From the NCBI GenBank assembly GCA_018287875.1, contig JAGVVL010000015.1, positions 3,534,001-3,598,000 on the forward strand: DNA of 64,000 nucleotides. The letters run 5' to 3'. Shown piece by piece: positions 1 through 11,118 of the stretch. Position numbers and translations under genes: made by a program. The notes below the pieces were generated by a model. The model saw nothing but the letters and a program-made list of their open reading frames with translations. It did not search any database and was not told the DNA's origin. The stretch is from Nigrospora sphaerica. Taxonomy: Eukaryota; Ascomycota; Sordariomycetes; Amphisphaeriales; Apiosporaceae. Each line of letters begins with the position of its first letter. Position 1 is the stretch's first letter.

Positions 1-486
1 GACGGCGCGGGAAACCGATAGATGTTTGTGACGGAAATTCGTTTTACTAGACTCTACCATATCCTTACTAAGTGATCCACGACAGATATGTTGTTTGCTG
101 CCTTACTGCAGGTTCACCCGCCAACCTCTTTCCTGAGATATATCGGATTGGTGTTCAATGGAAAATAGTCAGCGGGGATGGGCTGGCACGGCCACTCTTG
201 GGAAGCCCTGCACCGCCGTCAATGAGGCGGCAGCCGAAACAGTGAAGGGTGTACTCCTTGTCAACGGAGACTTGAGCTTGGGTCTTAATGCCCATTTAAT
301 GTTGGCTACGGCACGTTGCTCATGGATTATAACAGCAAAGTCGTTCTCCATCCATATCGCCCGTTTCTTTAGCGTTGTCACTCACCTCAACACCAACAAG
401 TGGAGCAACTTTGTCACGATCCACCACCTATGTCCATTTTCTTCATAACATAGGATACGATCACAGTTTTCAACATCTCAACAACT
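1..486. other. Left-edge intergenic stretch
   Basis: No gene can be supported. Short open frames exist on both strands (about 96 codons at 158-448 and about 70 codons at 169-381), but they overlap, have no recognisable domain and lack convincing splice context. The interval ends directly at the tRNA-Lys gene. Confidence 0.5.
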
Positions 487-571
487 GCCCGGTTAGCTCA
501 ATCGGTAGAGCGTGAGACTCTTAGCGAACTTCGCCATCTCAAGGTTGCGGGTTCGACCCCCGCATTGGGCT
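487..571 (+). tRNA. tRNA-Lys(CUU) with 12-nt intron
   Basis: A full cloverleaf can be drawn. The acceptor GCCCGGT pairs with ATTGGGC, the D-stem GCTC with GAGC, the anticodon stem TGAGA with TCTCA, and the T-arm is GCGGG-TTCGACC-CCCGC. The anticodon is CTT at 520-522. A 12-nt intron (524-535) begins one base 3' of the anticodon, the canonical position for nuclear tRNA introns, and removing it leaves a 73-nt tRNA including the discriminator base 571. A- and B-box promoter elements are internal. The HNH gene lies about 200 bp downstream on the opposite strand. Confidence 0.93.
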
Positions 572-774
572 CAATTCCCGATGCATCTCAGTAACTGAGA
601 TAAATCCTTCTCTTTTTGCTCTTCTTCTTCCTACACAAAACTGCGATGCCCGGTTCATGATATCGGTGGGCTGGTGAATGAAGTCTTTGCTTGGCTCGTT
701 GAGATTGGCTCGACGAGTGATGTTATTGTTTTTTTACTTGCGTAGCTCGAAACTACAGTACGGGTTGCCAGCAG

Positions 775-1605
775 TTATCGGCCCTTCCACCGGATCTTGC
801 CCGCCCACTTGGCGAACTGCACAACGTCGTCCTGCTCGAGCAGCCGGTCCACCGTGTAGTAGTAGCGTGCGAGGTCCTCGTGGGATGCGAAGTTGTGAAC
901 GAAGGTATGACAGGCGCGGCAGAGCCAGGCGACGTTCTGCAGGTCTTCCTCGCGGTGCCAGCCGCGCTTAACAGCCTTGGCATGCACGAAGCGCGGAATC
1001 AGGTGGTGGTAAGTGAGCGGGACCCAGTCCCGGCCGCACAGCTCGCAGCCGTCGGCCTGGTCCTTGGTGGCGCTTGGCGGCGGCGGGGCCGTCGCCAGCG
1101 CTGTGACGAAAGCCGTGAGCACGGGGGCGAGGAACTCGTTGACGCCCTGCGAAGCCTCATTGGTGATGCCGTAGGCGCCCAGCGAGTCGGGCACCGAGGG
1201 CGCCAGAGACGGCAGCAGAGCGGCGGCGTCGTGACCCGTCAGCGGCAGGGCGTAGCGCGCCTGGAGGTCGCCGTCGCGGGCCCAGGCGTGGTAGTCCAGC
1301 GTCTTGAGCTCCTCGGGTAGGCTCTCGAAGGTGTCGCCGGCGAGGTAGTCGATGAAGTCGGCAAAGTCCTCGGCGTCATTGTGTTTCTCGGGCCCCGCCG
1401 CCGACTGGGGGGTCTCAGGCTCGAGCGGTTCGGCGGGCTGGGCTTCTTCTGCCTGCTGCCGCCGCGACGCTGTCGCCTTGGGTTTGGCTTTGGCGCGCCG
1501 GCGGGGCTTGGGCTGTGGCCTGCGGACCTTGTCAATCAGCACTGTGGCCAGGCAGTCCCGGAAGAGGTCAAAGTTCCTCTGCTGCTCGCTAGGCACGCCG
1601 ACCAT
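775..1605 (-). CDS. HNH-nuclease-domain protein
   Basis: Single-exon gene of 276 codons. I chose the ATG at 1605 because it has a good context (gccatcATGg); the open frame extends upstream only through non-ATG codons. The N-terminal part carries a Lys/Arg/Pro-rich stretch (about residues 30-50) followed by an acidic Ala/Pro-rich linker. The C-terminal 92 residues hold an HNH-type zinc module: CELC (about 187-190), YHHLIPR (His200-His201) and LCRACH with a following VH (about 228-237), then an amphipathic helix. Known HNH domains nick or cut nucleic acid using the His pair, with the two Cys pairs holding zinc. No mobile-element partner is nearby, so a domesticated nuclear role is inferred. Substrate unknown. 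Confidence 0.75.
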   Translation of the reverse strand: MVGVPSEQQRNFDLFRDCLATVLIDKVRRPQPKPRRRAKAKPKATASRRQQAEEAQPAEPLEPETPQSAAGPEKHNDAEDFADFIDYLAGDTFESLPEELKTLDYHAWARDGDLQARYALPLTGHDAAALLPSLAPSVPDSLGAYGITNEASQGVNEFLAPVLTAFVTALATAPPPPSATKDQADGCELCGRDWVPLTYHHLIPRFVHAKAVKRGWHREEDLQNVAWLCRACHTFVHNFASHEDLARYYYTVDRLLEQDDVVQFAKWAGKIRWKGR

Positions 1606-2171
1606 GATGGCGCAAATCCGTAAGGAATGACGAAGCTGCTGCAGAAGGGTGGAAAGGGATGGAGGGACGGGTGGCGCTTGCAAGACCTGAGAGGCGGACC
1701 GGGATCTCCGAGTTGGGCGAGTGGGAAACGGGCGTGGGAGGCTGTTCGTCTACCTGCCATTCATCTATTCATCGCATACTTTTGGTAACCATTGCTTCCA
1801 GAAGCCGTTGGTGAACGGGCAGCGCTTGTACCTAAAAAGGTAATGGGGTAGCGCCTACCTTGGCGAGCAGGCCCCCTTCCTCCCAGCATCCGCCTCGTCC
1901 CTCGCATCCCTCGTTCGTACCTGCCGCCGTTTAGCTATCTGAGAGGACCTGATACGATGTAGGAAGACTCGTGACGTAAGGCCTACCGCACAACAATAAC
2001 TTCAATGCCATACACATCCATCCCGTACGCTTCGTGCCACCCGCGAAAGGCCCAAATCGCGAGACTGCTTGGAAGCACCCGTCCGTACGCGCAAGTCCAA
2101 AGCCATCCCCCAAACCCCCCCCCGTCCCGTAACTCTTCACCGATTGTCTTGGTTGCCTCCCTACGCGCACG
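1606..2171. promoter_or_regulatory. Divergent promoter, HNH gene / haloacid dehalogenase
   Basis: A 566-bp gap between two divergently transcribed genes, so it must hold both promoters. It contains pyrimidine-rich stretches before the plus-strand ATG at 2172 (for example a C-rich run near 2110-2125), as is common in filamentous fungal promoters. No clear TATA box or named operator was seen. Confidence 0.4.
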
Positions 2172-3022
2172 ATGACGACGGCGCAGAAGATTATCGCCTT
2201 CGACGTCTACGGCACCTTGCTCTCTACCGAATCCATCGTTCACGAACTCGCCAAGCTTTTCGGCGATGACAAGGCCCGGATCCTGGTGGCGAAATGGCGC
2301 CAGTATCAATTAGAATACACATGGAGACTTAATTGCATGGGTACGTGCGACCAACGTCCTGGTATCGTCGCTGGCTCACCCCGCGCATCCCGTGGTGGGC
2401 GTCCGTTCCTGGTTGGAAAAGTGTAAAAGTCACTGACATGTAACCTGCACACTATGCAGGCGAGTACAAGGACTTCGGTGAGATCACCCGTGGCGCCCTC
2501 CGGCATGCTTTGTCCGAGCAGAGGCTGGAAATTGCCCAGCTCGAGTTCGACCACCTCATGACCGCCTACGACCGGTTGCATGTTTTTGACGAGGTACCGG
2601 CCGCACTGCGGCGCCTGAAGCAGCAGCAGCAACAGCCCGGCGCCGTCGCTGCTTGTGTCTTCAGCAACGGCACTGATGCCATGGTACGCAACTCGATGGC
2701 CCAGGCCGAAGACCTGCGCTCTCACGTCGACGTCTTTTGCGACATCGTCACCGTCGAAGAAGTCTGCGCCTTCAAGCCTGATCGTCGCGTGTACGAGCAC
2801 CTGTTGCAGCGCCTCGGCAAGCAGGACGCCCACGCCCGCACCGACGTCTGGGTTGTGAGCGCCAACCCCTTCGACATCGTCGGCGCCAAGGCCGCTGGGC
2901 TCAAGGCCGCCTTCATTGACCGCGCTGGTACCGGCTGGATCGATCGCCTCGACAGTCTGCGCGAGCCGTCTCTCATCGCCCGCAACGTCGACGAAGCCGT
3001 CCAGGCCATTCTGGGTTGGTGA
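2172..3022 (+). CDS. (S)-2-haloacid dehalogenase-like HAD hydrolase
   Basis: Two exons, 2172-2340 and 2460-3022, joined across a 119-nt intron (GTACGT...CTGAC...CAG) give 243 residues. All four HAD motifs are visible: motif I DVYGT with nucleophile Asp11, motif II SNG at 125-127, motif III Lys162 in FKPD, and motif IV SANPFD (190-195). Length and the NPFD-type motif IV match the type II 2-haloacid dehalogenase subfamily, in which Asp attacks the C2-halogen carbon of 2-haloalkanoates. Fungal members may act on other small substrates, so specificity is not certain. There is no signal peptide; cytosolic location is expected. A run of five Gln lies near residue 112. Confidence 0.88.
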
Positions 3023-6000
3023 ACGGGGAAGAAAGAGGGTGGCCGGGTGTAGCATAGGACGCCGTTAATCGAGAAGATCATGCAACCGTACAGTTTCAGA
3101 TCACGGACCAGGTGGCCCCCGAGGCTGAGACATTCTGATGGGGCGCCGCAATGCGTTTCTGTGCACCTTGAGGCGGCGAAGACTGCTGACGTATGACGGG
3201 CTGGCTGCACAAACAACAAGTCTAGGACGGGCCAACGCTCGGCCCGAGGCCGCGCCGCTCGGCCACGTTGGATCCTACCAGATCATCCAACATGGAGATC
3301 GCCGCTCGTCTGGACGGAATGTCTAGGACGCCGAGGTTCGCACAGACTGTGGCAGCCTCCCAGCAGGTTGGTTGAAGACGCCAATGCGCATCGCCACCAG
3401 AAACAAGGTCTACATGCATGGCTTGCTTGGATCGGGACAGCGGCGATGTGCCGCCGCGCAAACGTGGCATTCGAGCAAGCAGTCCTGTCGGTCGCCCCCC
3501 CCCGGTGGCCTCACACGACGCCGGCTCACCAGCCTCCGTCTCCCCATCATCACGCGATCTCTGCGCTTGGGAAACATCTAACCGGCGCGATAGCGTGATG
3601 TTTCAAATGGGATGTTCTCTGCGGCCACGACAGAAGCATGGCAGGACGGGAAGAAGCATATCAAGCACCGCAAAGCCGAGAGACCCGAGAAGAACATCGC
3701 CGCGGTGCGCGATAGAAGCACGGCGGCTGCACATGCTCCCGGTGAAACCTGCAGACAAATACCCCGTGGGCCACTGGGAAGACACCTCCAGTCGCCCGGC
3801 TCTGCAGAAGCAGGCCCCACGACCATGGGGGGTTTGGACGACTCCCGCGGGGGCCCTAAGCTGAAGTCGGCGAGACAGGACCGGACATACACGGGCCATG
3901 GGACAGATTCTCTGCATCGGAGACAGAAAGCCAACACGGCGAGCGCTTCATGCAAGCAAGCCGACAGACAGGCAAGCAGCCCGGTTAGACAGGCGGGCAG
4001 AAGCCAGTCAACCAGGCAGTGCAGGTCATACCCGCCCGCGCATATCATGCCGTCTCGCTCTACCGAAACGCCGTGTGCCGATCCACCGAACGACCGGTTG
4101 GCATGCCTTTGCGCGATATATGGATAGATCTGATGACGGGGTGTGTGCCAGTCGCGCGTTTTCTGCACTGGCGCGATCAACTTTTCGCGTGATGCTGCCT
4201 TTCCCGAGCCAAGAAAAAACCAATTCAGTGGAGAGGACGGGCAGGGCCTGGGCCGGGATACGCAGTCAGGCGCAATCGGACGACGGGGATGCGGCAAAGG
4301 GGTTGGGGAGGGGTCCCGATCTGACGTGCTGCGAGGCGTGTCCCACCTGGCCAACAATACCGTCTAGGCCGTCATGATGCAGGTGGTGTTTCCCTTGACT
4401 GCGCAGGACCGGCGCCGACATAGCGCCCGCGCCGAGAGGAAGCCGACGAGGGCAGCGGTCTGACAGCAGACGACGGCGACATGGCCGTGGCCTGTTCGAA
4501 GTCGCCCGAGACGGCCAGCTGGCATTGCCTTGGGTTGGGATCTGCTCGCGTGAGCCGACGGGGATGAAATGGCTCTGGCCCACCGGTAGTCGCTGCGTTC
4601 CGGCCCTGGACCTTGCCGCTCGTCCCCTCTCGGCCCAGTCGACACTAAGCAAGACGGCTTGTTGCTTTTTCTTTCCTCTCGCCTAGCGATGGGGGCGAAA
4701 GAAGGAATGTGAGAGAGGGTCACTTGCTACAGCTTTTCGAGATGGATCCGATAAAAGCCCCGCGGCATGGGTCCTGAGCCGGAAACTTCAGGCTTAGATT
4801 CAAGGTCCCCAGTCTCAAGACGCAGCTACGCTTGCACTCCTTTCGACACTGCATAACCGTTTGCCGCGTCGCCGCTGGAGAGGATCTGACCGACATGTGA
4901 AAGTGAGGCACTCTACCGCCACACTTTTTTACTGCTGCTTCTGCTTCTGCTGCCGCCTCTGTAGTAGTAGTGGTTGTCGTTGCTGCTTTCTCTCTCCGGA
5001 CGTCAACTCCGCCCCCGTAATGAACATCACCGGGGTGTCTCCAGCGCCGAGCGCCGTTCATGTTCCCGTCCGAGCCGAGCACCCATTTACAGTCTTTCCA
5101 CATCCTTCCCGTCCTTAACAACACATGCTAACCCAGTTTTCCACTGGTAGATGCCAACCATGTGAATAAGGAGAGAAGCTCGACAATAACAACCTAGCTG
5201 CCTGGGTAGCACTGGGCAAGGCTGGGCGAGGCTGGGCATGAAGTAGCAGGCGGCCAACAGTGACGCCGATTGCCAGTGAGAAACGTCGTCTCTATGCTCG
5301 ATGTAGCCGGCTTGGCTGGAAGAAAGTTCCACAAGTGCGAGCTCGTCCCGAAGTCAAGGTTGTTGGTCCTGCACAAGGCACGACAGACGGGGCGACGGAG
5401 GCTGCTCGTTCCAGACAGGACGAATCGCAACGCCGAAAATGGCATTCCACCTTGGGGCTACTCACCGCTTTAGTCTTCTGGCTCCCGGTTGTTTAACCCC
5501 TGGATACCCGGATTTAGCTTTCGCCGTTGCGCTGCGTAGACAGCGTATGGGCTGGTGTGCGGGTGTGGGTGGGGCGTATGAGAGCGGCTGTTCAACAGAG
5601 GTTAGTTCGCGGTGGCGGCGGCCAGATCATAGCGCAGGGACACCCGTGATGGCGGTGCTGGGAGATGGATTCTGGTCGATTGCCAGCAGGAGAGGCTGGG
5701 ATCAGGCAACGGCACAGCGAAGGAAACTCTGCGATGACCAGCCAGGTGCCTGATTCTCGCGCCAGTGGTCGGCCATCCGCCCGCGATCTCTGCCCCCCGT
5801 CTCTGAAGCACACGAGCTTACACTCCTGGGGATGCATACACCCACGCCGCACCCTCCCACAAGGCAGCCAATGACTACCATCGCATCATAGTGCCCCCGG
5901 GGGTGGCCCCGGCGCCCCGACGCCCCGACCACGTCCCCCTTTTGTCGGTGCCGAAGACTATCTGAAGTCTTCAGGGTTCTCAGCGAAACAACTCAGTCCC

Positions 6001-6460
6001 GGCCGCAGCCGGCGACGCGGAGACTAACCCCCTGTTGTGCCGATGTACCCTTGGCCCGGTTCACACCACGGGCGAACCGGATGGGGCTTGTTCCATGCCC
6101 AAGGGGTGGCAAGGCCGGTGTTAGCATTCGGCCTCGCAGGCAAAGCCGATGGGGTACTAGGCGAAGTAAGATGTAGTAGGATTGCGCGGTGGGAGATATC
6201 TGGCCAAGGAATACATAAGGGACATCGTCCGAGACCCCAGCAAAGATCCAGACAGTCTAGAGAAGCACACTCAGCAGCCTCTTCTGGCCTATCTCCACGA
6301 TTGCCACAGTATCAACGCGTCAGAAGCAGAAGAGCAGAAAGACAAGAAGCGAGTGTCATAAGACCCCCACCCAACACAGCAACCCCGGCATTGTCAGTGT
6401 CAAGTTCCTTTACAGGAAGGGGTACGTTGTGTGACAAGCAACTCACCAGAACATCTCGCC
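3023..6460. other. Long intergenic stretch upstream of multicopper oxidase
   Basis: About 3.4 kb without a supportable gene. Open frames of 60-260 codons occur on both strands but overlap each other, are low-complexity and show no domain. Visible structure is limited to simple repeats: an AGACAGGCAAGCAG-like patch near 3950-4000, CTG/TGC-type trinucleotide runs near 4925-4985, and a GGGCAAGGCTGGGCGAGG patch near 5212-5240. The last several hundred bases should include the promoter of the gene at 6461. Confidence 0.55.
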
Positions 6461-8861
6461 ATGTTCTCCGTCAAGTCGGCCGTGCTGGCCGTCGGCCTGC
6501 TCCTACCGAGCGAGGCAATGGCCGCCACGCGCCACTACCACTGGAGCATGACGTACGAAGGTCTGCCGAGCCAGCCCGACAAGATGGTTGTCCTCATCAA
6601 CGGAAAGTGGCCGCCGGAGGCCGTCGAGGCCGAGGTCGACGACACCATCATCATTGACGTCGACAACGTGAACGTCAAAGACGGCATCTCACTGCACGCC
6701 CACGGCTTCCACCAGACCAACAGAAACCATGAGGATGGCCCGGTCGGTGTCACGCAATGGTACGACGCCCTCTCGTTCTCGTTCGGCGGAAAATGCATAT
6801 CGGCGGTCTTGTCGATGAAAAAGTGGCTAATATGGCAACAGCGCCATCGACGTCGGAGCGTCACAACAGTATACTTGGATCGCCGAGCAAGTGGGCACCT
6901 TTTGGGTACACAGCCATGTCCCCGGGTAAGTGAGGAAGAAAAGCCGTCCAGCGCCTTCATGCGCCGACGCGTGGCTAACACGAGGATCAGACAATACCCG
7001 GAAGGCCTCCGGTCACCGCTGATCGTACGGTCCAAAGAAGAGCCCGAGTACTACGGATACGACGAGAAGGCCGACTTGGTGATGGATGTAGCGGATAACG
7101 TGAGCGCAGCCGGTTCCCAGACGAGCTGGCGATCAGCCATGCACCATCAGACGGCTGACTTTGGAGCAGTGGTACAAATCGATCGCCGATGTCGAGGACT
7201 ACTTCAAGACGGGCGTATGCTGCTTCGACAAGGACCGCGGTGGCATCTGCGGTATGGAGGTGCCGCCTGACAGTAAGTAACCAGACCTCTTGGCCCTGCA
7301 TCTCTCCGCGGTGACGGGCACTGACGGCGCTGGCCACACGCAGACGCCCTGGTACACGACGACCTCAGCGGCGTGACCACGTACAAGGCGTCGGCCGACC
7401 GACGGATGCGGGTCCGCATCATCAACATGTCCATGTCGTCCACCTTTATCGTCTTCGCCAACGACCCCAGCATCGACATGTACGTCACGGAGAACGATGG
7501 CGTGGCGCTCAAGGCCGAGGCGCCCGTGGCCAAGTCTCTCATCGTCCGGCCGGGTCAGCGGTACAGCGTGCTCATCAAGACGGACAAGAACTTCCTGCTG
7601 CACTCGGTTGTCGACCCGGACCAGTACTCGGGCAACACGTGCCAGGAGCTGAACCCGTTCCCCGACTCGTCGTCCAACGGGGCCAAGGCCATCAAGCACG
7701 GGAAAGGACGGATCCAGGCACGCCGCACGAAGGACAGCGCCAAGACGGCGACGGGCTGGCAGTACGCATTGATGGCGACGGCTCAGTTCGATGTGGGCAG
7801 CGGAGACATGCCGGTGCCGTACTTCAAGCCGTTCGAGGACTATTGCCAGGACAGCACCAAGCCGTGCTTCGTGCGCTACATCGACGACTCGCGCCAGTCG
7901 CTGACCAACCTGCCCGAGCACGCCGAGGACGAGAGCCTGCGGCTCCACGACATGTGGGCGGTTGACGGCCACCTGCGGCCGCGAGTCGACGTGCCGCGCA
8001 TCCAGTTCGACGACAACTCGGTCATCCTCTACGTCCGGCTGACGGCGCGTCCTGGCAAGGTCCGGTTCGCCGACCTCAACGACAAGATCTGGTCGGTGCC
8101 GCAGGTGCCGATCCTGCTCAAGGAGACGCAGCCCAAGGCCGAGTGCGAGCCGCCGATCCACTGGGTCAACGGACAGGAGGCCGACCACTACTTTGAATCC
8201 AACTCGACCTGGTACGTCAAGCGCGACACCAACGTCTTCATCGTCGTCGGGTCCGAGACGGGACCGCATCCTTGTAAGTTTTCGTTGGGAACACCGGCGG
8301 GGCGTCCGTCTACTAACCCGGCCGAAAACAGTCCATCTCCACGGCTACGACTTCCAAATCCTGCACATGGGCAAGGAGGACAAGTCGCTCCCGCCCAAGG
8401 ACCGTCACAAGCAGGACGACATCACGTGGCCCGATGAGGAGGAGATCCGGTCGAACCGCCTCAAGGCACCGGCGCTGCCCGACCGCCGTGACACCCTCGA
8501 GATCGGCGCGAAGCAGTACGCGATTCTAGCCCTCAAGGCGACCAACCCCGGCTCGTAAGTGTCTCCCCCCGTCGTCTCCCGGCAAGTCTATCGTTTTAGA
8601 AGGTTGGCCCCCGCATACTGACATGCATCCCCCACCAGATGGTTCCTCCACTGCCACAACGACTTCCACGCTATCATGGGCATGGCGGGTACCATGGTGG
8701 TTGACTCACCCGACACAGCCGAGTGGAACAACGCGGTGGTGGGCCAGAAGATCTGGGACCAGTGCGGCTTCAAGACGCTCAGCGGCGGAGGCTTCGAGGA
8801 TTGGGTAGCTCCGTGCTGCGTCGAGCCGGAGACGTGCCCCAATGGCCCGGCCGTCGTATAA
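6461..8861 (+). CDS. Secreted multicopper oxidase (laccase / ferroxidase-like)
   Basis: Seven exons (6461-6759, 6842-6925, 6991-7099, 7170-7272, 7344-8273, 8332-8554, 8639-8861) give 656 residues in one frame; the intron at 8274-8331 has a perfect TACTAAC branch site. A signal peptide covers about residues 1-22. All four copper-binding segments are present: HAHG (79-82), HSH (123-125), HPFHLHG (507-513) and HCHNDFH (587-593) with Met598 as possible axial ligand. Such enzymes oxidise phenols or Fe(II) at a type 1 copper and reduce O2 to water at the trinuclear centre. There is no C-terminal membrane anchor as in Fet3 and no laccase-type DSGL tail, so laccase versus ferroxidase cannot be settled. 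Plausible roles are pigment, phenolic or iron oxidation outside the cell. Confidence 0.9.
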
Positions 8862-11118
8862 CCGAGCCCCCAGCCTGTCCCCTTGCCTGTTCCGCATCCG
8901 GGACCTCTTTCCGGACGTCTCGCTCTTCTGCCAGAAAGAGCTGAAGGTGCCGAGGTTGACGAGCTCGTTCGATCCTTCCTCACTTCATCCTCGGGCACCC
9001 TAGGCAGGGCCACCGTGGCGAGGTCCTCCCTCCTCCGGGCAATGGGCTGGCGACACTTCCCCCCCTTCCCCCCAAAAAACCCCACGCGGCGACGAAAGTT
9101 TGGAGCAAAAGTCACACGTGCAAGCACCCAATTTGATCCCTCCCCCCGCCAACACCATTTGTACATAGATTTCCCTCTGTTTTTTGTACGTTTCCCTTTT
9201 CCTTCTTCATTATTGCAGCCGCTTGGTTCCCTTCGTAGAGCGCTAGATACAACGTAGCAACAACATTGATCCTTAATGGGTTCGCTTGGGGGCATTCGCG
9301 CGCGTCTATGTGTGTACTTGTGCGCGGGAAGGTGTGGTGTGTTGAGCTGGGCCGACGTTTGGCTGGTATTTCCACAGGTACCGCATTCGCTGCCAATGGC
9401 GGGGCAAAGCTGTGTTTCCCGTGCCAGGTCGTGTGCCGCGATTCCGGGGGCCACCCACGGTTTATCTACGTAACTCATGCGGTAGCTGTGGTACTCGCGC
9501 GCGCGGGTGGGCTAGGCCGGCTCGGGCCCTGTCGTAGTCATTTTTGGGGGGTATGGGACATCACCAATGGCGAGCCGCACCACCTCCCGCCCTCGGCAGA
9601 ACCCTCCCCTCCTGTTGGGCCTTTCCCCCATGGATAGTGTGCCGGTCAGGAAGCGGCCGATGGCGCGCAAACATCCCCCGTGGCGACGGGTTTCGACTTC
9701 ATCGATTTCAGCCCTCGTACGGGCGAGAGGGGGGGGGGTTCGGTCCTCAGTTCTCTATTTTTTCCTTACCCATTTATAGAGGTGTGGTGTGCTTACGTGT
9801 TTTTACGGGCACAGCTTCAGCTTCCCAGGGGGGCCTTGGCGGCGAAGGGGCTGCGCCGGGGGAGGGTAGGTACAAAGTAATTGGCCGCCTTACGGAAAAG
9901 CCGGCATCAGCGAAGAGCCAAAAGAGAGGGAAAGGAAGTGGAAAGGCTGCGTTCTCATGCGGGCTCGTGAGCCTAGCTCCAGCCCGACCGGGGGTTTTCT
10001 TCGTCCCACTGCCACGCTGTACCTACAGAGGGGATATCTAGTGGTAACGGTGCACTGTGGGAATCCAATATGGCTGCTGCTACCCCCCCATCCGCACAGC
10101 GCTTGGTTACATGACGGGCGGCCCTGCAGCAGCGCGTTCCCTTAGCCGGCACTAGGTACATCTGTGTAGGTCCCCTCATTCTACGAACATGGGGGATGGA
10201 AGGCGAGAGCCTTGAGTAGGGAAGTGTCTCAGATTCGCCATGGAATGCGGGCGCGGCATCGATAAGATCCCGGGAAAGATAGGCAGGCAGATGGATAAGA
10301 GCCTCCATGCTCCCAGGCTTGGGTTTTGTTCACCGACGTCCCATCAACTGCCGGATTTTACTGGGTTTACGGGGCCAACTCACACGTATCCCATGGGACT
10401 TGACGTAGCATAAAACCACACGTTCCTCTCTTCTTTAGGACTCCCTTCTCGACATGCCCACTTCGTGACCCCGCCATCCGCTGTGGCGCCCCGTGAACCA
10501 ACCTATATCGCTGCAGCTAAGCAGTAGTAAGTGTACTGGAGACAGATTGTCTTTCTCTCTCTCGCTTGCGGGCACGCGTCATCCAGTCGATCTTCCTCCC
10601 CGCCCCAAATGGATCTGCACCCGCTCCCATACGATCTAGTCATGGATCCCTCCGTCCCAGGGCCGCCGAGCCGCTTCAGCCGTCGGCGGTCAGCGGTCGC
10701 TTTTTTGGGCAAAAGTGGGCAAAGAGGCCCTTTCCAGGGGTGGGTGTTGGGGCGCGCGACTGGTACACACGCACACGCACACACACACAAACAGAGCCCC
10801 GCCTGTTCCCACTGTAGAGACAAGTTGGTACCTTGGGTACTCCGTCTCCGTACCACGTAAGAACGTACCTACCTAGGCTTGCTTAGTTGGCTAGGCACCC
10901 CTACAGTCACACACACCGACCGTTTTACAGTCATGCGCCGCAGGAGTCAGCCGCCCAGATAACCATACTTTGGTCTTGGAACTGGTATATTTATATCCTC
11001 GACGGGAGAGCCTCGCGCCGGCGGTCGAGGAGACAGTGCGTTTCCCTTTCCTCCCCTCCCAGGTTCTATCTCCCATCTCATCCTCGTCTTCCCTGTTCGT
11101 CCCTGGTGTTGGAGAACC
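8862..11118. other. Intergenic stretch with simple repeats
   Basis: About 2.3 kb with no supportable gene. It contains the 3' region of the multicopper oxidase (C- and T-rich), G-rich patches near 9728-9740, a CA microsatellite near 10765-10790 and the pyrimidine-rich 5' region (11040-11100) of the next gene. Open frames here are short and overlap on both strands. Confidence 0.5.
10765..10790. repeat. CA microsatellite
   Basis: Alternating CA with occasional CG interruptions (cacacgcacacgcacacacacac-like), in intergenic DNA about 330 bp before the hydrolase-like gene. A simple repeat with no coding role visible. Confidence 0.8.

Noticed and set aside
3578..4377. Overlapping 159-259-codon frames on both strands
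   Set aside because: No domain, poor composition, and no splice context to join them into a gene; treated as intergenic.
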